Shown here piece after piece: positions 26,060 through 36,040 of a DNA stretch of 62,161 bases. The first letter of the stretch is position 1. Every line of letters starts with the position of its first letter. The stretch spans positions 1-62,161 of the forward strand of contig JBFXEJ010000022.1 of the NCBI GenBank assembly GCA_050180235.1, in the 5' to 3' direction. This DNA comes from JAABRU01 sp050180235. GTDB taxonomy: Bacteria; Desulfobacterota; Desulfobacteria; Desulfobacterales; Desulfococcaceae. The notes beneath the pieces are model-generated. The model was not told the origin of the DNA, did not search any database, and saw only the letters and a list, made by a program, of their open reading frames with translations. The position numbers and the translations under genes are program-made.

Positions 26060-27856
26060 TTGCAGAATCACATTCCGGAAAATACCATATCAGACATACG
26101 GAAGACCGCAGATATTGTGGAAGTGGTGTCTGATTCAGTCATGCTGAAAAAAGCGGGGAAGGATTTTGTGGGACTTTGTCCCTTTCACCCGGAAAAAACT
26201 CCTTCCTTTACCGTAAGTCCTGAAAAGCAGATATATTACTGTTTTGGATGCGGGGCAGGTGGCAATGTTTTCAGTTTTCTGATGGCATATGAGGGGCTTT
26301 CATTTCCCGAAGCCGTCAAATCGCTTGCTGTCCGCTATGGCATTGAAATTCCGGTTCGGGATTTGGATCCTGAAGCGGAAAGGCGGATCAGTGAAAAAGA
26401 ACAGATATACAGCATCAACAAAGCAGCCTCGTCTTTTTTCCGCGAGACACTTCTGCACAGCGATGCCGGTAAAAAAGCCCTTGCCTATCTGGAAAAAAGA
26501 GGAATCACAGCACAGACATCAGAAGATTTCCAACTGGGATACGCACCTTTGGGATGGGACAGTCTTCTGAAATTTTTTTCAGGAAAAAAAACAGACATGG
26601 CTCTGCTGGAAAAAGCAGGGCTGATTGTGCAAAGAAAAGAGCGTCCCGGTTTTTATGACCGTTTCAGGGATCGGCTCATGTTTCCCATTACGGATCCGCA
26701 GGGCAGGGTGGCCGGTTTCGGAGGCAGGGTCATGGATGATTCCCTGCCCAAATATCTCAATTCCCCGGAAAGTCCTGTATTCAGCAAAGGACAGATTCTT
26801 TACGGATTTGGAAAATCCCGTCAGAAAATAAGGGAATGCGGAAAAGTTTTCATGGTGGAAGGCTATTTTGATGTGATTTCCCTGCACCAGCACGGCATCC
26901 GGAATGCAGTTGCTGCAATGGGAACCGCACTCACAGCCGATCATCTTAAACTGCTGCGCGGAAATGCCAAAGAATCTCTGCTGGTTTTTGACTCGGATCA
27001 GGCCGGGATTCGTGCTGCCAGAAGAAGCATTGACATTTTCCGCGCGGAAAATATGGATGCCCGCATACTTGTTCTGCCCGAAGGGGAGGATCCTGATTCC
27101 TTTGTTTTAAAATCCGGGCCTGCCGCGTTTGCTGAGGCCGCTGACCGGGCGGTCAGCATTATGAATTTTCTCATGGAAGAATCTGTGAAAAATCACGGAC
27201 TGTCTGTGGAAGGCAGGATGCGGATTATCGCTGATATGCAGATGCCTCTGACAGATGTCCGTGATCCAGTGGCCCGATCCCTTTACATCCGGGAACTTGC
27301 GGAACGTATCGGTGTGGATGAGGCCATGATTGCGGAAAAATTCCGGCATGGATTTGAAAAAGCGGAGGCCCGTTCTGTTCCATCACCGGTACCGGATGCC
27401 ACTCCCGCGGGAATGAACGGCAGCGGAAGAATCCGGATGGAGCAGAAGATACTTGCCATGATGATCGGATTTCCGGAAATCATTCCTGAACTGGAAGAGC
27501 GGGATATTATCGGACAGTTTGAAAACCCCGATCTCAGATCTGCGGGAAAGATGATTTTATCCCTGTACGGGGATTCCGGTACAGCGCATTCAGTCTGCCT
27601 GATATCCGATCTGATGAACCGGCTGGAAGACAGGGAAATGCGGCATATGATTGCCTCTCTGTCAATGGGGGAGGAAATGTGGATTCGTGAAGGATGTCTC
27701 AGTCTGCTGGCCCAGTTTGAGCGCGGCAAAAGCAGGGGGAACCGGGATCTTCTGCTGCGGATCGAGTCCGCCAGAAAGGAAAACAATCAGGAGCGGCTGA
27801 AACAATTACTGCAGGAAAAACAAAATCAGGCCAGAGAACGGCTGTCAACAACATGA
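26060..27856 (+). CDS. dnaG: DNA primase
   Basis: 598 residues, the usual size. The N-terminal zinc finger reads CPFHPEKTPSF ... YYCFGCGAGG; the TOPRIM core has VFMVEGYFDVISL and LLVFDSDQAG; a C-terminal helicase-binding region follows. DnaG makes RNA primers at the replication fork. I take the TTG at 26060 with TGAGGT upstream as start because the protein begins MQNHIPENTISDIR as in the family. It overlaps the upstream frame of rpoD, the classic macromolecular synthesis operon order. Confidence 0.95.
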   Translation: MQNHIPENTISDIRKTADIVEVVSDSVMLKKAGKDFVGLCPFHPEKTPSFTVSPEKQIYYCFGCGAGGNVFSFLMAYEGLSFPEAVKSLAVRYGIEIPVRDLDPEAERRISEKEQIYSINKAASSFFRETLLHSDAGKKALAYLEKRGITAQTSEDFQLGYAPLGWDSLLKFFSGKKTDMALLEKAGLIVQRKERPGFYDRFRDRLMFPITDPQGRVAGFGGRVMDDSLPKYLNSPESPVFSKGQILYGFGKSRQKIRECGKVFMVEGYFDVISLHQHGIRNAVAAMGTALTADHLKLLRGNAKESLLVFDSDQAGIRAARRSIDIFRAENMDARILVLPEGEDPDSFVLKSGPAAFAEAADRAVSIMNFLMEESVKNHGLSVEGRMRIIADMQMPLTDVRDPVARSLYIRELAERIGVDEAMIAEKFRHGFEKAEARSVPSPVPDATPAGMNGSGRIRMEQKILAMMIGFPEIIPELEERDIIGQFENPDLRSAGKMILSLYGDSGTAHSVCLISDLMNRLEDREMRHMIASLSMGEEMWIREGCLSLLAQFERGKSRGNRDLLLRIESARKENNQERLKQLLQEKQNQARERLSTT

Positions 27857-27879
27857 CGTCGGCAGGGAGGCTATACTGT

Positions 27880-29643
27880 ATGGCAAAGAATTCCGCTGAA
27901 AACGATAACCAGTCGGACAAAAATGCCGGTAAGACGGCTTTGAAGGAACTGATACTCAAAGGAAAGGAACAGGGATTTTTAACCTATGATGAGATTAACG
28001 AAGTCCTTCCGGATGATGTACTGACACCGGAAAGACTGGATGAGACCCTTATTCTGTTTGATGATCTGGATATTGAAATTCTGGATGACAACAAACAGAA
28101 ACTGGGCAGTAAGGCCAGAAAAGCTCCCAAAAAGACAGAAGAAGAACTGCCTGTGTCGGATTTCGGAACAGTGACTGATCCGGTGAAGATGTATCTCCGG
28201 GAAATGGGCATGGTGACACTTCTGAGCCGTGAGGAGGAGGTGGAAATTGCCAAAAAAATCGAATCCGGCGAGCAGGAGGTATTAAAGGCTCTGCTGGAAA
28301 CCACCACAGGTGTGGAATGTATCCTGGGGCTTGGGGGCCATATTGAAGAAGGCTCTCTTCGGCCCAAACATGTTCTCAGGGATCTGGATGAGGGCGACAC
28401 AATGGTGGATGAAAAAGTCCAGATTGAAAATTTTCTGAAAACCATACGGGCCATCAGGGAACTGTATGAGGAAAATGAAGTATACCGGATGCAGATTTTT
28501 GAGGAAAATCCGGAACCGGATGTACAGCGCAGGATACGGAGGAATATCAACCGCCGGAACAGTAAAATATTCGAACTTCTCAAGGACTGGCGGCTGGAAG
28601 GCGGGGTCATTGACAAAATTGAAAAAGTGATCCGCAAGCAGATTGTCTGGTTTGAGTCCATGAACAGGGCCCTGTTTGAATATGCGGAGACACTGGGCGT
28701 ATCCGTTACAGAAATGCGCAGTTATCTGAAGGAGCAGGAGATATTTCTGATCTGGGCCAGGGCATGCTGCACTTTGGAAGACACTGACCTGTGCACGGTC
28801 TTCACGCAGGCCAGAGATATTCAGGAAAAAATTGATGCACGGGAGAGATCCATAAAATCCAACTGCCGTACACTGAAACGTACCATGACCGGAGTGGAGG
28901 AGGGACGTCAGAGGGCCAAGGATGCCAAGAGCGAACTGATCAAAGCAAATCTTCGGCTGGTGGTAAGCATTGCCAAAAAATATACCAACCGGGGGCTGCA
29001 GTTTCTGGATCTGATTCAGGAGGGCAATATCGGGCTCATGAAGGCTGTGGACAAATTTGAATACCGCCGCGGCTACAAATTCAGCACCTATGCCACATGG
29101 TGGATCCGTCAGGCCATAACCCGTGCCATTGCTGATCAGGCCAGAACCATCCGGATTCCGGTACATATGATTGAAACCATCAACAAACTCATCCGCACCT
29201 CACGTTATCTGGTGCAGGAGCTGGGCCGTGAACCCAGTCCGGAAGAGATTGCGGAAAAGATGGAAATTTCTTTGGACAAGGTGCGAAAGGTGCTTAAGAT
29301 AGCGCGCGAACCTATTTCCCTGGAAACACCCATCGGAGAAGAGGAGGACAGCCATCTGGGGGATTTTATTGAAGACAAGAAATTCATGCTGCCTTCTGAT
29401 GCTGCTGTCAGCCTGAATCTGGCCGAACAGACCCGCAAAGTGCTGGCCACCCTGACACCCCGTGAAGAAAAAGTGCTGCGGATGCGTTTTGGGATTGGAG
29501 AGAAGGCGGATCATACACTGGAAGAAGTGGGGCAGGATTTTGCAGTAACCCGTGAGCGGATCCGGCAGATTGAGGCCAAAGCACTGAGAAAACTCAGACA
29601 CCCCACCCGAAGCAAAAAACTCAAAAGTTTTATTGATTACTGA
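27880..29643 (+). CDS. rpoD: RNA polymerase primary sigma factor
   Basis: 587 residues from the ATG at 27880 with GGGAGG upstream. Region 1.1 is at about 15-75, region 1.2 has DPVKMYLREMG, a non-conserved insert is in the middle, region 2 has DLIQEGNIGLMKAVDKFEYR and STYATWWIRQAITRAI, region 3 follows, and region 4 has FAVTRERIRQIEAKALRKLR. It directs housekeeping transcription and follows dnaG directly. Confidence 0.97.
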   Translation: MAKNSAENDNQSDKNAGKTALKELILKGKEQGFLTYDEINEVLPDDVLTPERLDETLILFDDLDIEILDDNKQKLGSKARKAPKKTEEELPVSDFGTVTDPVKMYLREMGMVTLLSREEEVEIAKKIESGEQEVLKALLETTTGVECILGLGGHIEEGSLRPKHVLRDLDEGDTMVDEKVQIENFLKTIRAIRELYEENEVYRMQIFEENPEPDVQRRIRRNINRRNSKIFELLKDWRLEGGVIDKIEKVIRKQIVWFESMNRALFEYAETLGVSVTEMRSYLKEQEIFLIWARACCTLEDTDLCTVFTQARDIQEKIDARERSIKSNCRTLKRTMTGVEEGRQRAKDAKSELIKANLRLVVSIAKKYTNRGLQFLDLIQEGNIGLMKAVDKFEYRRGYKFSTYATWWIRQAITRAIADQARTIRIPVHMIETINKLIRTSRYLVQELGREPSPEEIAEKMEISLDKVRKVLKIAREPISLETPIGEEEDSHLGDFIEDKKFMLPSDAAVSLNLAEQTRKVLATLTPREEKVLRMRFGIGEKADHTLEEVGQDFAVTRERIRQIEAKALRKLRHPTRSKKLKSFIDY

Positions 29644-29712
29644 TCAGGAGCGGGAAAATCTGTGCTTGACAAAAGCAGGATTTGGATGTATTAATATTAA
29701 GACACAATGCAA

Positions 29713-29785
29713 GGGCCTATAGCTCAGTTGGAAGAGCCACCGGCTCATAACCGGTAGGTCCCTGGTTCGAGGCCAGGTGGGCCCA
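29713..29785 (+). tRNA. tRNA-Met (anticodon CAT)
   Basis: Acceptor GGGCCTA paired with TGGGCCC, D arm GCTC/GAGC, anticodon loop CTCATAA, T arm CCTGG-TTCGAGG-CCAGG. The 3' CCA is not encoded. It is an elongator-type Met tRNA, though a tRNA-Ile2 (CAT with lysidine) cannot be excluded by sequence alone. It lies right after rpoD. Confidence 0.92.
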
Positions 29786-29802
29786 TCTCTGATATAAAAA
29801 CA

Positions 29803-29837
29803 GGCGTGGCGGTTTTTCCGCTTCACGCCTTTTTTTA
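29803..29837 (+). terminator. Rho-independent terminator after tRNA-Met
   Basis: Stem GGCGTGGCGG with loop TTTTT and CCGCTTCACGCC (two-base bulge), followed by TTTTTTTATT. Confidence 0.85.
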
Positions 29838-29898
29838 TTGCTGATGTCTTCCCTGTTTTTTAAATCAGGAGTGGCATAAATTGCTTCCACCGCCATAA

Positions 29899-30034
29899 TA
29901 CCGGTTCGCCATTGGTTTGATACAATACCGTCAGTTTTTCCGCAATTCCGCGTGTGCAGAAAACCGCTCCGCCCAATTTCTGCACTCATCCGGATTTGCA
30001 TTCCGCATTGTATAAAACCGATGGCGAACAGGTA
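29899..30034. mobile_element. TACC...GGTA MITE, copy A6
   Basis: Ends TACCGGTTCGCCATTGG and CGATGGCGAACAGGTA. Flanks are TAA (29896-29898) and TCA (30035-30037), the only pair of this family here that does not match. The 30040-30182 stretch carries a degenerate E-family fragment. Confidence 0.75.
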
Positions 30035-30182
30035 TCAGGGTTTGGAACAGGTTATTTTGATACAGTCCCCAACGTCGAAAGATGGCATCCTGAGCATATT
30101 TGAATTACCGGATTTCTGCTTTATCCATAATGACGGCTGATAAAGTAATCCGCTGATTTTTGAAAAAACTGCGCAACATCAC

Positions 30183-31076
30183 TTATCCGGCCTTCACACG
30201 TCTGCGGATTCCGCCGGTATTGGTGAGATAAACTCCTGAAACAACGAGAATGGCTCCTGTCAGCAGAGAAAATGTCAGGGGTTCTTTCAAAATCAGAAAA
30301 GCCAGGAATATAGCGCTGATTGGCACAAAATTGATGAACAGCCCTGCCTTTACAGGGCCGATGCTTCGGATGCCCTGATAATACCAGATAAAACCGATCA
30401 CTGTGCCGAAAATACCCAGATATGCGATACTCATCCAGTCGGAGAATGCGTAATTTCCCATATTAGACAGCACACCTTCGGAATAAGCCGGAAAAAAAAG
30501 GGCGACTGCGCCAATAATAGATGAATAGCAGATGGAAACCAGCGGGGACAGTCCTGTCAGAACGCTCCTGCCGATCAGGGAAAACGTCACCCAGCTTGCC
30601 ACACAGCCGAAAATGAACACTTCCCCCCTTCCCAGTCCGGAACCGATTATATTGCCTAAATCCCCTTTGGAAATCACAACAACTGCTCCGCAGACAGACA
30701 GCAGAATTCCCCCTATCCGGACAAATCCGGGTTTTTCCCGGAAAAACAAAACTGAAAACAGGGTGATACATATGGGATTCATGGCAATAATCAGAGATGC
30801 CCTGCCAGCGCTGATGAGTTCCAGCCCCTTGAAAAAAAGGATATTATAGGAAAATACTCCGGTCAGTCCCAGCAGAATGACAGGCAGTATCTGCTCTTTT
30901 TTCAGCAGTGGCAGTTTTCCCTCCAGCATACGGGTCAGAATCAGCAGCAGCGTAGCCGCGAGAGCAAACCGTAAAAAGGCCGCTGAGCAGGGCGGAACAT
31001 GACCGGAGAGCATCCGGCCTGCCACAAAAGTCCCCCCCCAGAAAAAGGCCGTGAGCATCAGTTTGAGATAAATCAT
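30183..31076 (-). CDS. EamA/DMT-superfamily transporter
   Basis: 297 residues with ten predicted membrane segments in two EamA halves (LTAFFWGGTFVAGRML at the start; IFGTVIGFIWYYQGIRSIG in the second half). These inner-membrane exporters carry amino acids or other metabolites; the substrate cannot be deduced. It lies 114 bp after pyrE on the same strand. Confidence 0.88.
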   Translation of the reverse strand: MIYLKLMLTAFFWGGTFVAGRMLSGHVPPCSAAFLRFALAATLLLILTRMLEGKLPLLKKEQILPVILLGLTGVFSYNILFFKGLELISAGRASLIIAMNPICITLFSVLFFREKPGFVRIGGILLSVCGAVVVISKGDLGNIIGSGLGRGEVFIFGCVASWVTFSLIGRSVLTGLSPLVSICYSSIIGAVALFFPAYSEGVLSNMGNYAFSDWMSIAYLGIFGTVIGFIWYYQGIRSIGPVKAGLFINFVPISAIFLAFLILKEPLTFSLLTGAILVVSGVYLTNTGGIRRRVKAG

Positions 31077-31190
31077 GTTCCTCTCTTAAAAAATTGGCAG
31101 AGGGTCAAAATAAACACCGAAGCTGACATCCGGTTTACCCACCACCAAAAAATTATTCCGAACATTCTGACAAAAATATTGCAGAATGTT

Positions 31191-31751
31191 TCATGTATTC
31201 CGTTTCCACTGCCGCAGCAGTTCATCCCTGCTGACAATGGCAGATACATCCGGAACATAAGAGCGGATATTCTCCAGACCGCCTTCCTGGCGATCCACCA
31301 GAATCACAGCCTTTACCACCTCCAGCCCCTCTGACCGTGCCCGTTCTATGGCCTTGATGGTGGATCCTCCGGTGGTGGCCACATCATCAATAACGGCAAC
31401 CCGTTCACCGGGAGTCATATCTCCCTCAATCCATCTCACAATACCGTGATCTTTCTGCGTTTTGCGTATGGAAAATGCTTTGATCGGCTGTCCTTTGAGT
31501 TCTGAGGCAAAAGCCGCTGCAACGGCTATGGGATCAGCTCCGAATGTCAGACCGCCCGCGGCACTGACACTGAGATTCCGGACAGCATCAAACACCAGAT
31601 GTCCTATCAGAAACATTCCGCGGGGGCTTAGGGTGACAGGTTTGCAGTTGACATAAAAACTGCTCATCCTGCCGGACACCAGTTTGAAAACCGGCTGTTC
31701 ACTGTACTGAAAGGATTTCCGGCAGAGCATTTCAATCAGTTCCTGTTTCAT
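31191..31751 (-). CDS. pyrE: Orotate phosphoribosyltransferase
   Basis: 186 residues. SSFYVNCKPVTLSPRG at the start, the GGLTFGADPIAVA segment, and the PRPP-binding loop RVAVIDDVATTGGST near residue 117. It makes orotidine monophosphate in pyrimidine synthesis. Its ATG at 31751 lacks a strong upstream site in the visible sequence. Confidence 0.95.
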   Translation of the reverse strand: MKQELIEMLCRKSFQYSEQPVFKLVSGRMSSFYVNCKPVTLSPRGMFLIGHLVFDAVRNLSVSAAGGLTFGADPIAVAAAFASELKGQPIKAFSIRKTQKDHGIVRWIEGDMTPGERVAVIDDVATTGGSTIKAIERARSEGLEVVKAVILVDRQEGGLENIRSYVPDVSAIVSRDELLRQWKRNT

Positions 31752-32197
31752 GGAAGTATCATCCTTAATTATTTATGCTGACTGTAACAGATGTTGAAGT
31801 TTGCAGCGTGCATAAGCTCATCAGCGCACATCTTTCTGTCATTTGGCCCCTCTTATGATGGATGGGAGGAAAAAATGCAAGAAATATTTTTTCAAAAAAA
31901 AAGAACACCTGACCTCTGCCACATGATCTTTGTCAGATTTACTGCATCTTCATCCGTTTTGTAGGAAACAAACTTACATCATATCCATTTTTCCCCTACA
32001 TAAAAATAGGTTTCCTGCTGATTTACACAACTGACATTTTACAGTAAACAGAACACCATGATTTTTCTGAATGCAGTTCACAAACAGGATTATATGCAGA
32101 CAACCTTTGTCTGCTCATAAAATATTCAGGTTCACAAAGCATTATTTCCATAAACATGCCGTAAACTGGCAGACAAACCGCAAAAGGGAGAAAAAAA
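31752..32197. other. Divergent promoter region between pyrE and the CoA synthetase
   Basis: 446 bp, AT-rich, with no open frame or repeat I recognise. It must hold promoters for both neighbours; no motif is strong enough to name. A GGGAGAAAAAAA site ends at the synthetase ATG. Confidence 0.6.
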
Positions 32198-34099
32198 ATG
32201 GGAAAGTACGATGAAGTTTATCAGCAGTCACTCAAAGATCCGGACACTTTCTGGGCCAAGGCAGCGGAAGATGTTCACTGGTACAAAAAATGGGACAAAG
32301 TTTTGGATGATTCCAACAAACCTTTTTACCGCTGGTTCACGGGCGGGCAGCTCAACACCTGCTACAATGCACTGGATCTGCACATTGAACGGGGCAGAGG
32401 AGACAAAATTGCTATCATTTATGACAGCCCTGTCACTGACACCATCAAAAAATACACCTATACACAGCTTCGGGATGAAGTGGCAAAATTTGCAGGCGCA
32501 CTCAAGGATCAGGGAGTTGTCAAGGGCGACCGCGTCATTATTTATATGCCCATGATTCCCGAGGCAGCCATTGCCATGCTGGCCTGCGCACGCATCGGAG
32601 CGATCCATTCCGTTGTGTTCGGCGGTTTTGCGGCAAAGGAACTGGCCACCCGTATCAATGATGCCAAACCCAAAGTCATGGTCTCCGCGTCCTGCGGCAT
32701 TGAAGTGAAAAAAGTAATCAAATACAAACCCCTGCTGGATGAGGCCATCAAACTTTCAACCTCAAAACCGGAAAAATGCATCATCTTCCAGCGTCCCATG
32801 GAAACAGCCGCTCTGACTCCGGGACGGGATGTGGACTGGAATGATGCAATGGCAAAAGCCAAACCCGCGGACTGTGTTCCGGTTGCGGCCACTGATCCTC
32901 TTTATATTCTTTATACCTCCGGCACAACAGGAGAGCCCAAGGGCGTGGTCAGAGACAACGGCGGTCATGCGGTTGCCCTGAAATGGACCATGAAAAACAT
33001 TTACGATATTGATGAGGATGATGTGTGGTGGGCAGCTTCAGACGTAGGCTGGGTTGTGGGCCATTCCTATATTGTCTATGCGCCCCTGTTCAAAGGCTGC
33101 ACATCCATCTTCTTTGAAGGCAAGCCCGTAGGGACACCGGATGCGGGTGTTTTCTGGAGAGTCATTTCCCAGCACAAGGTCAAGTGCATGTTCACCGCAC
33201 CCACAGCCTACCGTGCCATCAAACGGGAAGATCCCAAAGGTGATTTCATCAGAAAATATGACATCTCCTGTTTCAAGATTCTTTTTCTGGCAGGGGAACG
33301 CTCTGATCCGGACACCATTCAGTGGTCGGAAAACAATCTGCATGTGCCGGTAATTGATCACTGGTGGCAGACTGAAACCGGCTGGGCCATTGCAGCAAAC
33401 TGCATGGGCATTCAGCATTTCCCGGTGAAATACGGTTCTCCCACCAAGGGCGTACCCGGATGGGATGTGCAGGTGGTGGATGAGGGCAGCAAAAGACTGC
33501 CTCCGGGAACAACGGGTGCGCTGGTTGTCAAACTGCCCCTGCCTCCGGGAACACTGCCCACCCTTTATCAGAATGACAAACGGTACAAGGAATCCTATCT
33601 GGATGAATTTCCGGGATATTACAAGACAGCAGACGCCGGCTTCATTGATGCGGACGGATATGTTTATGTCATGTCCCGTACCGATGACATCATCAACGTG
33701 GCCGGTCACCGCCTCTCCACCGGTGCAATGGAGGAAGTGCTTTCCAACCATCAGGATGTGGCTGAATGCGCTGTTCTCGGTGTTGAGGATCAGCTCAAAG
33801 GTCAGGTTCCGGTCGGTTTCCTGGTTCTCAAAGCAGGTGTGACCAAAACACATGAGCAGATTGTCAAGGAAGTCGTGCAGATGGTTCGGGACAACATCGG
33901 CGCTGTAGCTGCTTTCAAGACAGCCACTGTGGTCAAGCGTCTGCCCAAGACCCGTTCCGGCAAAATTCTGAGAGGAACCATTCAGAAGATCGCAGACAAC
34001 AAAGAGTTCAAAGTGCCTGCCACCATTGATGATCCCGCAATTCTGGGTGAAATGGAAGATGCCCTGACCAAACTGGGTCTGGCAAAGGGCAGGAAATAG
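32198..34099 (+). CDS. prpE: Propionyl-/acetyl-CoA synthetase (AMP-forming)
   Basis: 633 residues of the acyl-adenylate family. The ATP/AMP P-loop is LYTSGTTGEPKGVVRD, with ASDVGWVVGHSYIVYAPL, HWWQTETGWAI, and the C-terminal GHRLSTG and TRSGKILRG (acetylation-site lysine). The segment SYLDEFPGYYKTADAG and overall pattern match PrpE/ACSS3-type propionyl-CoA synthetases better than Acs. It activates short-chain acids with CoA and ATP. It is a single gene ended by a good terminator. Confidence 0.9.
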   Translation: MGKYDEVYQQSLKDPDTFWAKAAEDVHWYKKWDKVLDDSNKPFYRWFTGGQLNTCYNALDLHIERGRGDKIAIIYDSPVTDTIKKYTYTQLRDEVAKFAGALKDQGVVKGDRVIIYMPMIPEAAIAMLACARIGAIHSVVFGGFAAKELATRINDAKPKVMVSASCGIEVKKVIKYKPLLDEAIKLSTSKPEKCIIFQRPMETAALTPGRDVDWNDAMAKAKPADCVPVAATDPLYILYTSGTTGEPKGVVRDNGGHAVALKWTMKNIYDIDEDDVWWAASDVGWVVGHSYIVYAPLFKGCTSIFFEGKPVGTPDAGVFWRVISQHKVKCMFTAPTAYRAIKREDPKGDFIRKYDISCFKILFLAGERSDPDTIQWSENNLHVPVIDHWWQTETGWAIAANCMGIQHFPVKYGSPTKGVPGWDVQVVDEGSKRLPPGTTGALVVKLPLPPGTLPTLYQNDKRYKESYLDEFPGYYKTADAGFIDADGYVYVMSRTDDIINVAGHRLSTGAMEEVLSNHQDVAECAVLGVEDQLKGQVPVGFLVLKAGVTKTHEQIVKEVVQMVRDNIGAVAAFKTATVVKRLPKTRSGKILRGTIQKIADNKEFKVPATIDDPAILGEMEDALTKLGLAKGRK

Positions 34100-34134
34100 T
34101 TACATATCTCTGAAAACAGCAGTGCATGTATAAC

Positions 34135-34177
34135 AAAGGCAACCGGTCTGAAATATATGACGGCCGGTTGCCTTTTT
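34135..34177 (+). terminator. Rho-independent terminator of the CoA synthetase gene
   Basis: Stem AAAGGCAACCGG with GGCCGGTTGCCTTTTT separated by an AT-rich loop. Confidence 0.85.
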
Positions 34178-34235
34178 GCGTATTTAATGCTTGGAAAATC
34201 ACGGGCATTTTCAATTTATGACAGAAAGTTTGTTA

Positions 34236-34371
34236 TACCAATTCTCCATTGGTTTTATACAATGCGGAATGCAAATCCGGAGGAGTGCAAAAATTAAGCG
34301 GAGCGGTTTTTTGCACAGCCGGAACAGCGGAAAAATTGACAATATTGGATCAAAGCAATGGAGAATCGGTA
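34236..34371. mobile_element. TACC...GGTA MITE, copy A7
   Basis: TTA duplications at 34233-34235 and 34372-34374; same interior module as A2. It occupies most of the gap between the CoA synthetase and mltF. Confidence 0.85.
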
Positions 34372-34477
34372 TTATAGCAGCCGGCAGATGCAGTCTGCCA
34401 AAAAAATTTCAGTCCTTTCCCGGCAGCGGGCCAAAATACGCTGAAAAATGGACAGAATTATAATTGTCAGAATCAAA

Positions 34478-35995
34478 TCAGGGAATTTGATATTCGCCCA
34501 TACCCTGTAAAAATCCTTTTTTGTCAATGTTTTTTCCTAAAAAATACCGGCGGGAGAGCATATCGGAATACAGCATGATCTTTGTGACATATTCAACAGG
34601 TTCAATACCCCGGCAGTACCCGTAAAGGGCTTTTCTGTGATATTCCTCATGCTGAAGCAGGGGAAGGGTTTGGATCAGGGAAGCCCATTTGTCAGGATCA
34701 AGTCCCTTTGATCTGGCAATATTCCGTGCATCCAGAATATGCCCCTGACCGATATTGTATGCGGCCAGGGCAATGTGCAGACGGTCATCTCCTTCAGCCC
34801 TGTCGAAAAAATTATGCAAATCCTTGAGATAACGAACACCTGCTTCAATATTCTCTTCAGGTTCCGTCAGATCTGTGATATTGAGACTTTTGCCCGTGGG
34901 CTGTACAATCTGCATCAGTCCCACAGCACCGGCCGGACTGCGGGCCTGGGGATTGAAATGGGATTCCTGGTATATCTGGGCAGCGATGAGATGCCAGTCA
35001 AACCCGTGTTCATCCCCAACTTTTTGGATTAAATGATAATACAGAGGGAGATGTTCGGAGACAATCTGCATAAAATGTTCTGCCTGATCAAAGTCAAAAG
35101 GCGGAACCTCAGCATAATAGCGGTTATAAATATCTGAAAACAGATTACTGTTTTTTGCAGTTCTGAAAAATGCGTTCATGCGTCTGAGAAGTTTTTCCGC
35201 ATCCGGCCGCACAGCCCATGCAATGGAAATTTCTTCACCCACAGCATCTTTGATAACAGTTCTCGGATAATATCTGCGGTGCAGCAATGCAATATGCTCA
35301 TCTGCAAGAGTAACTTCAATTTCCCCATCCGCGATCCTCCGGATAAGTTCTTCCTCATCACATTCAGGCACAGATTTGATCTCCAGACTGATTCCGGTTT
35401 TTTGCAGAGATTCAAGTATGGGAATGCAGAAACTTCCCTCCGGGACATGTACGGTTTTTCCCGCCAGATCCGATGCTGAGCATATGCCGCCATTGTCCCA
35501 TCGGGCAAGAATATGCGGTTTTACTGACAGATAAGGACTTGAAAACAGAATTTTTTTTTCATATTCAGGAGAAATATGCAGCCCCGCGCCGATAAATGCG
35601 GCAGGCTCGGCCCCCAGCATCTCAGTCATTTCCTCCCAGTTTTCTGCTGTTAAAACATCAAGATCAACTCCCAGATAATCTGCAAAAGCCAGCGCGAGCT
35701 CATATTCAAAACCAATATACCGATCCCGGTACTGATAATAACAATTGGCATTGTTTTTTGTGATCAGGGTGATTTTTCCGGTATCCAGAATTTTTTCCAA
35801 AGGGGAAATATGCGGCACAGAGCCGGATTCAGACTGTTTTTTGCCGCATCCGTTCATAAGGCACAGACAGACACATGCGCATATCAGAATTTTTCTGATA
35901 TGTATTTCAGAAAAATATGCCGTAAACCGCAAATGGCTTTGTTTCTTTGTCTGCATTCTGTCCTTACTGTTGCAACGGTACAGATAAAACTGCAT
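34478..35995 (-). CDS. mltF: MltF-like membrane-bound lytic transglycosylase
   Basis: Up to 505 residues; an ATG at 35956 is an alternative start. Lipoprotein signal ending LMNGC near residue 50. A periplasmic solute-binding type 3 domain follows (ITLITKNNANCYYQYRDRYIGFEYELA onward, to about 330). The SLT transglycosylase domain has the catalytic Glu in AAQIYQESHFNPQARS and continues AVGLMQI and ALAAYNIGQGH. MltF cleaves peptidoglycan glycan strands at the outer membrane. It lies downstream of the amino-acid ABC genes on the same strand. Confidence 0.9.
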   Translation of the reverse strand: MQFYLYRCNSKDRMQTKKQSHLRFTAYFSEIHIRKILICACVCLCLMNGCGKKQSESGSVPHISPLEKILDTGKITLITKNNANCYYQYRDRYIGFEYELALAFADYLGVDLDVLTAENWEEMTEMLGAEPAAFIGAGLHISPEYEKKILFSSPYLSVKPHILARWDNGGICSASDLAGKTVHVPEGSFCIPILESLQKTGISLEIKSVPECDEEELIRRIADGEIEVTLADEHIALLHRRYYPRTVIKDAVGEEISIAWAVRPDAEKLLRRMNAFFRTAKNSNLFSDIYNRYYAEVPPFDFDQAEHFMQIVSEHLPLYYHLIQKVGDEHGFDWHLIAAQIYQESHFNPQARSPAGAVGLMQIVQPTGKSLNITDLTEPEENIEAGVRYLKDLHNFFDRAEGDDRLHIALAAYNIGQGHILDARNIARSKGLDPDKWASLIQTLPLLQHEEYHRKALYGYCRGIEPVEYVTKIMLYSDMLSRRYFLGKNIDKKGFLQGMGEYQIP

Positions 35996-36040
35996 AATAT
36001 CTTTGAATAAAGATAATTGTTATTATGGAACCCGTCAGAG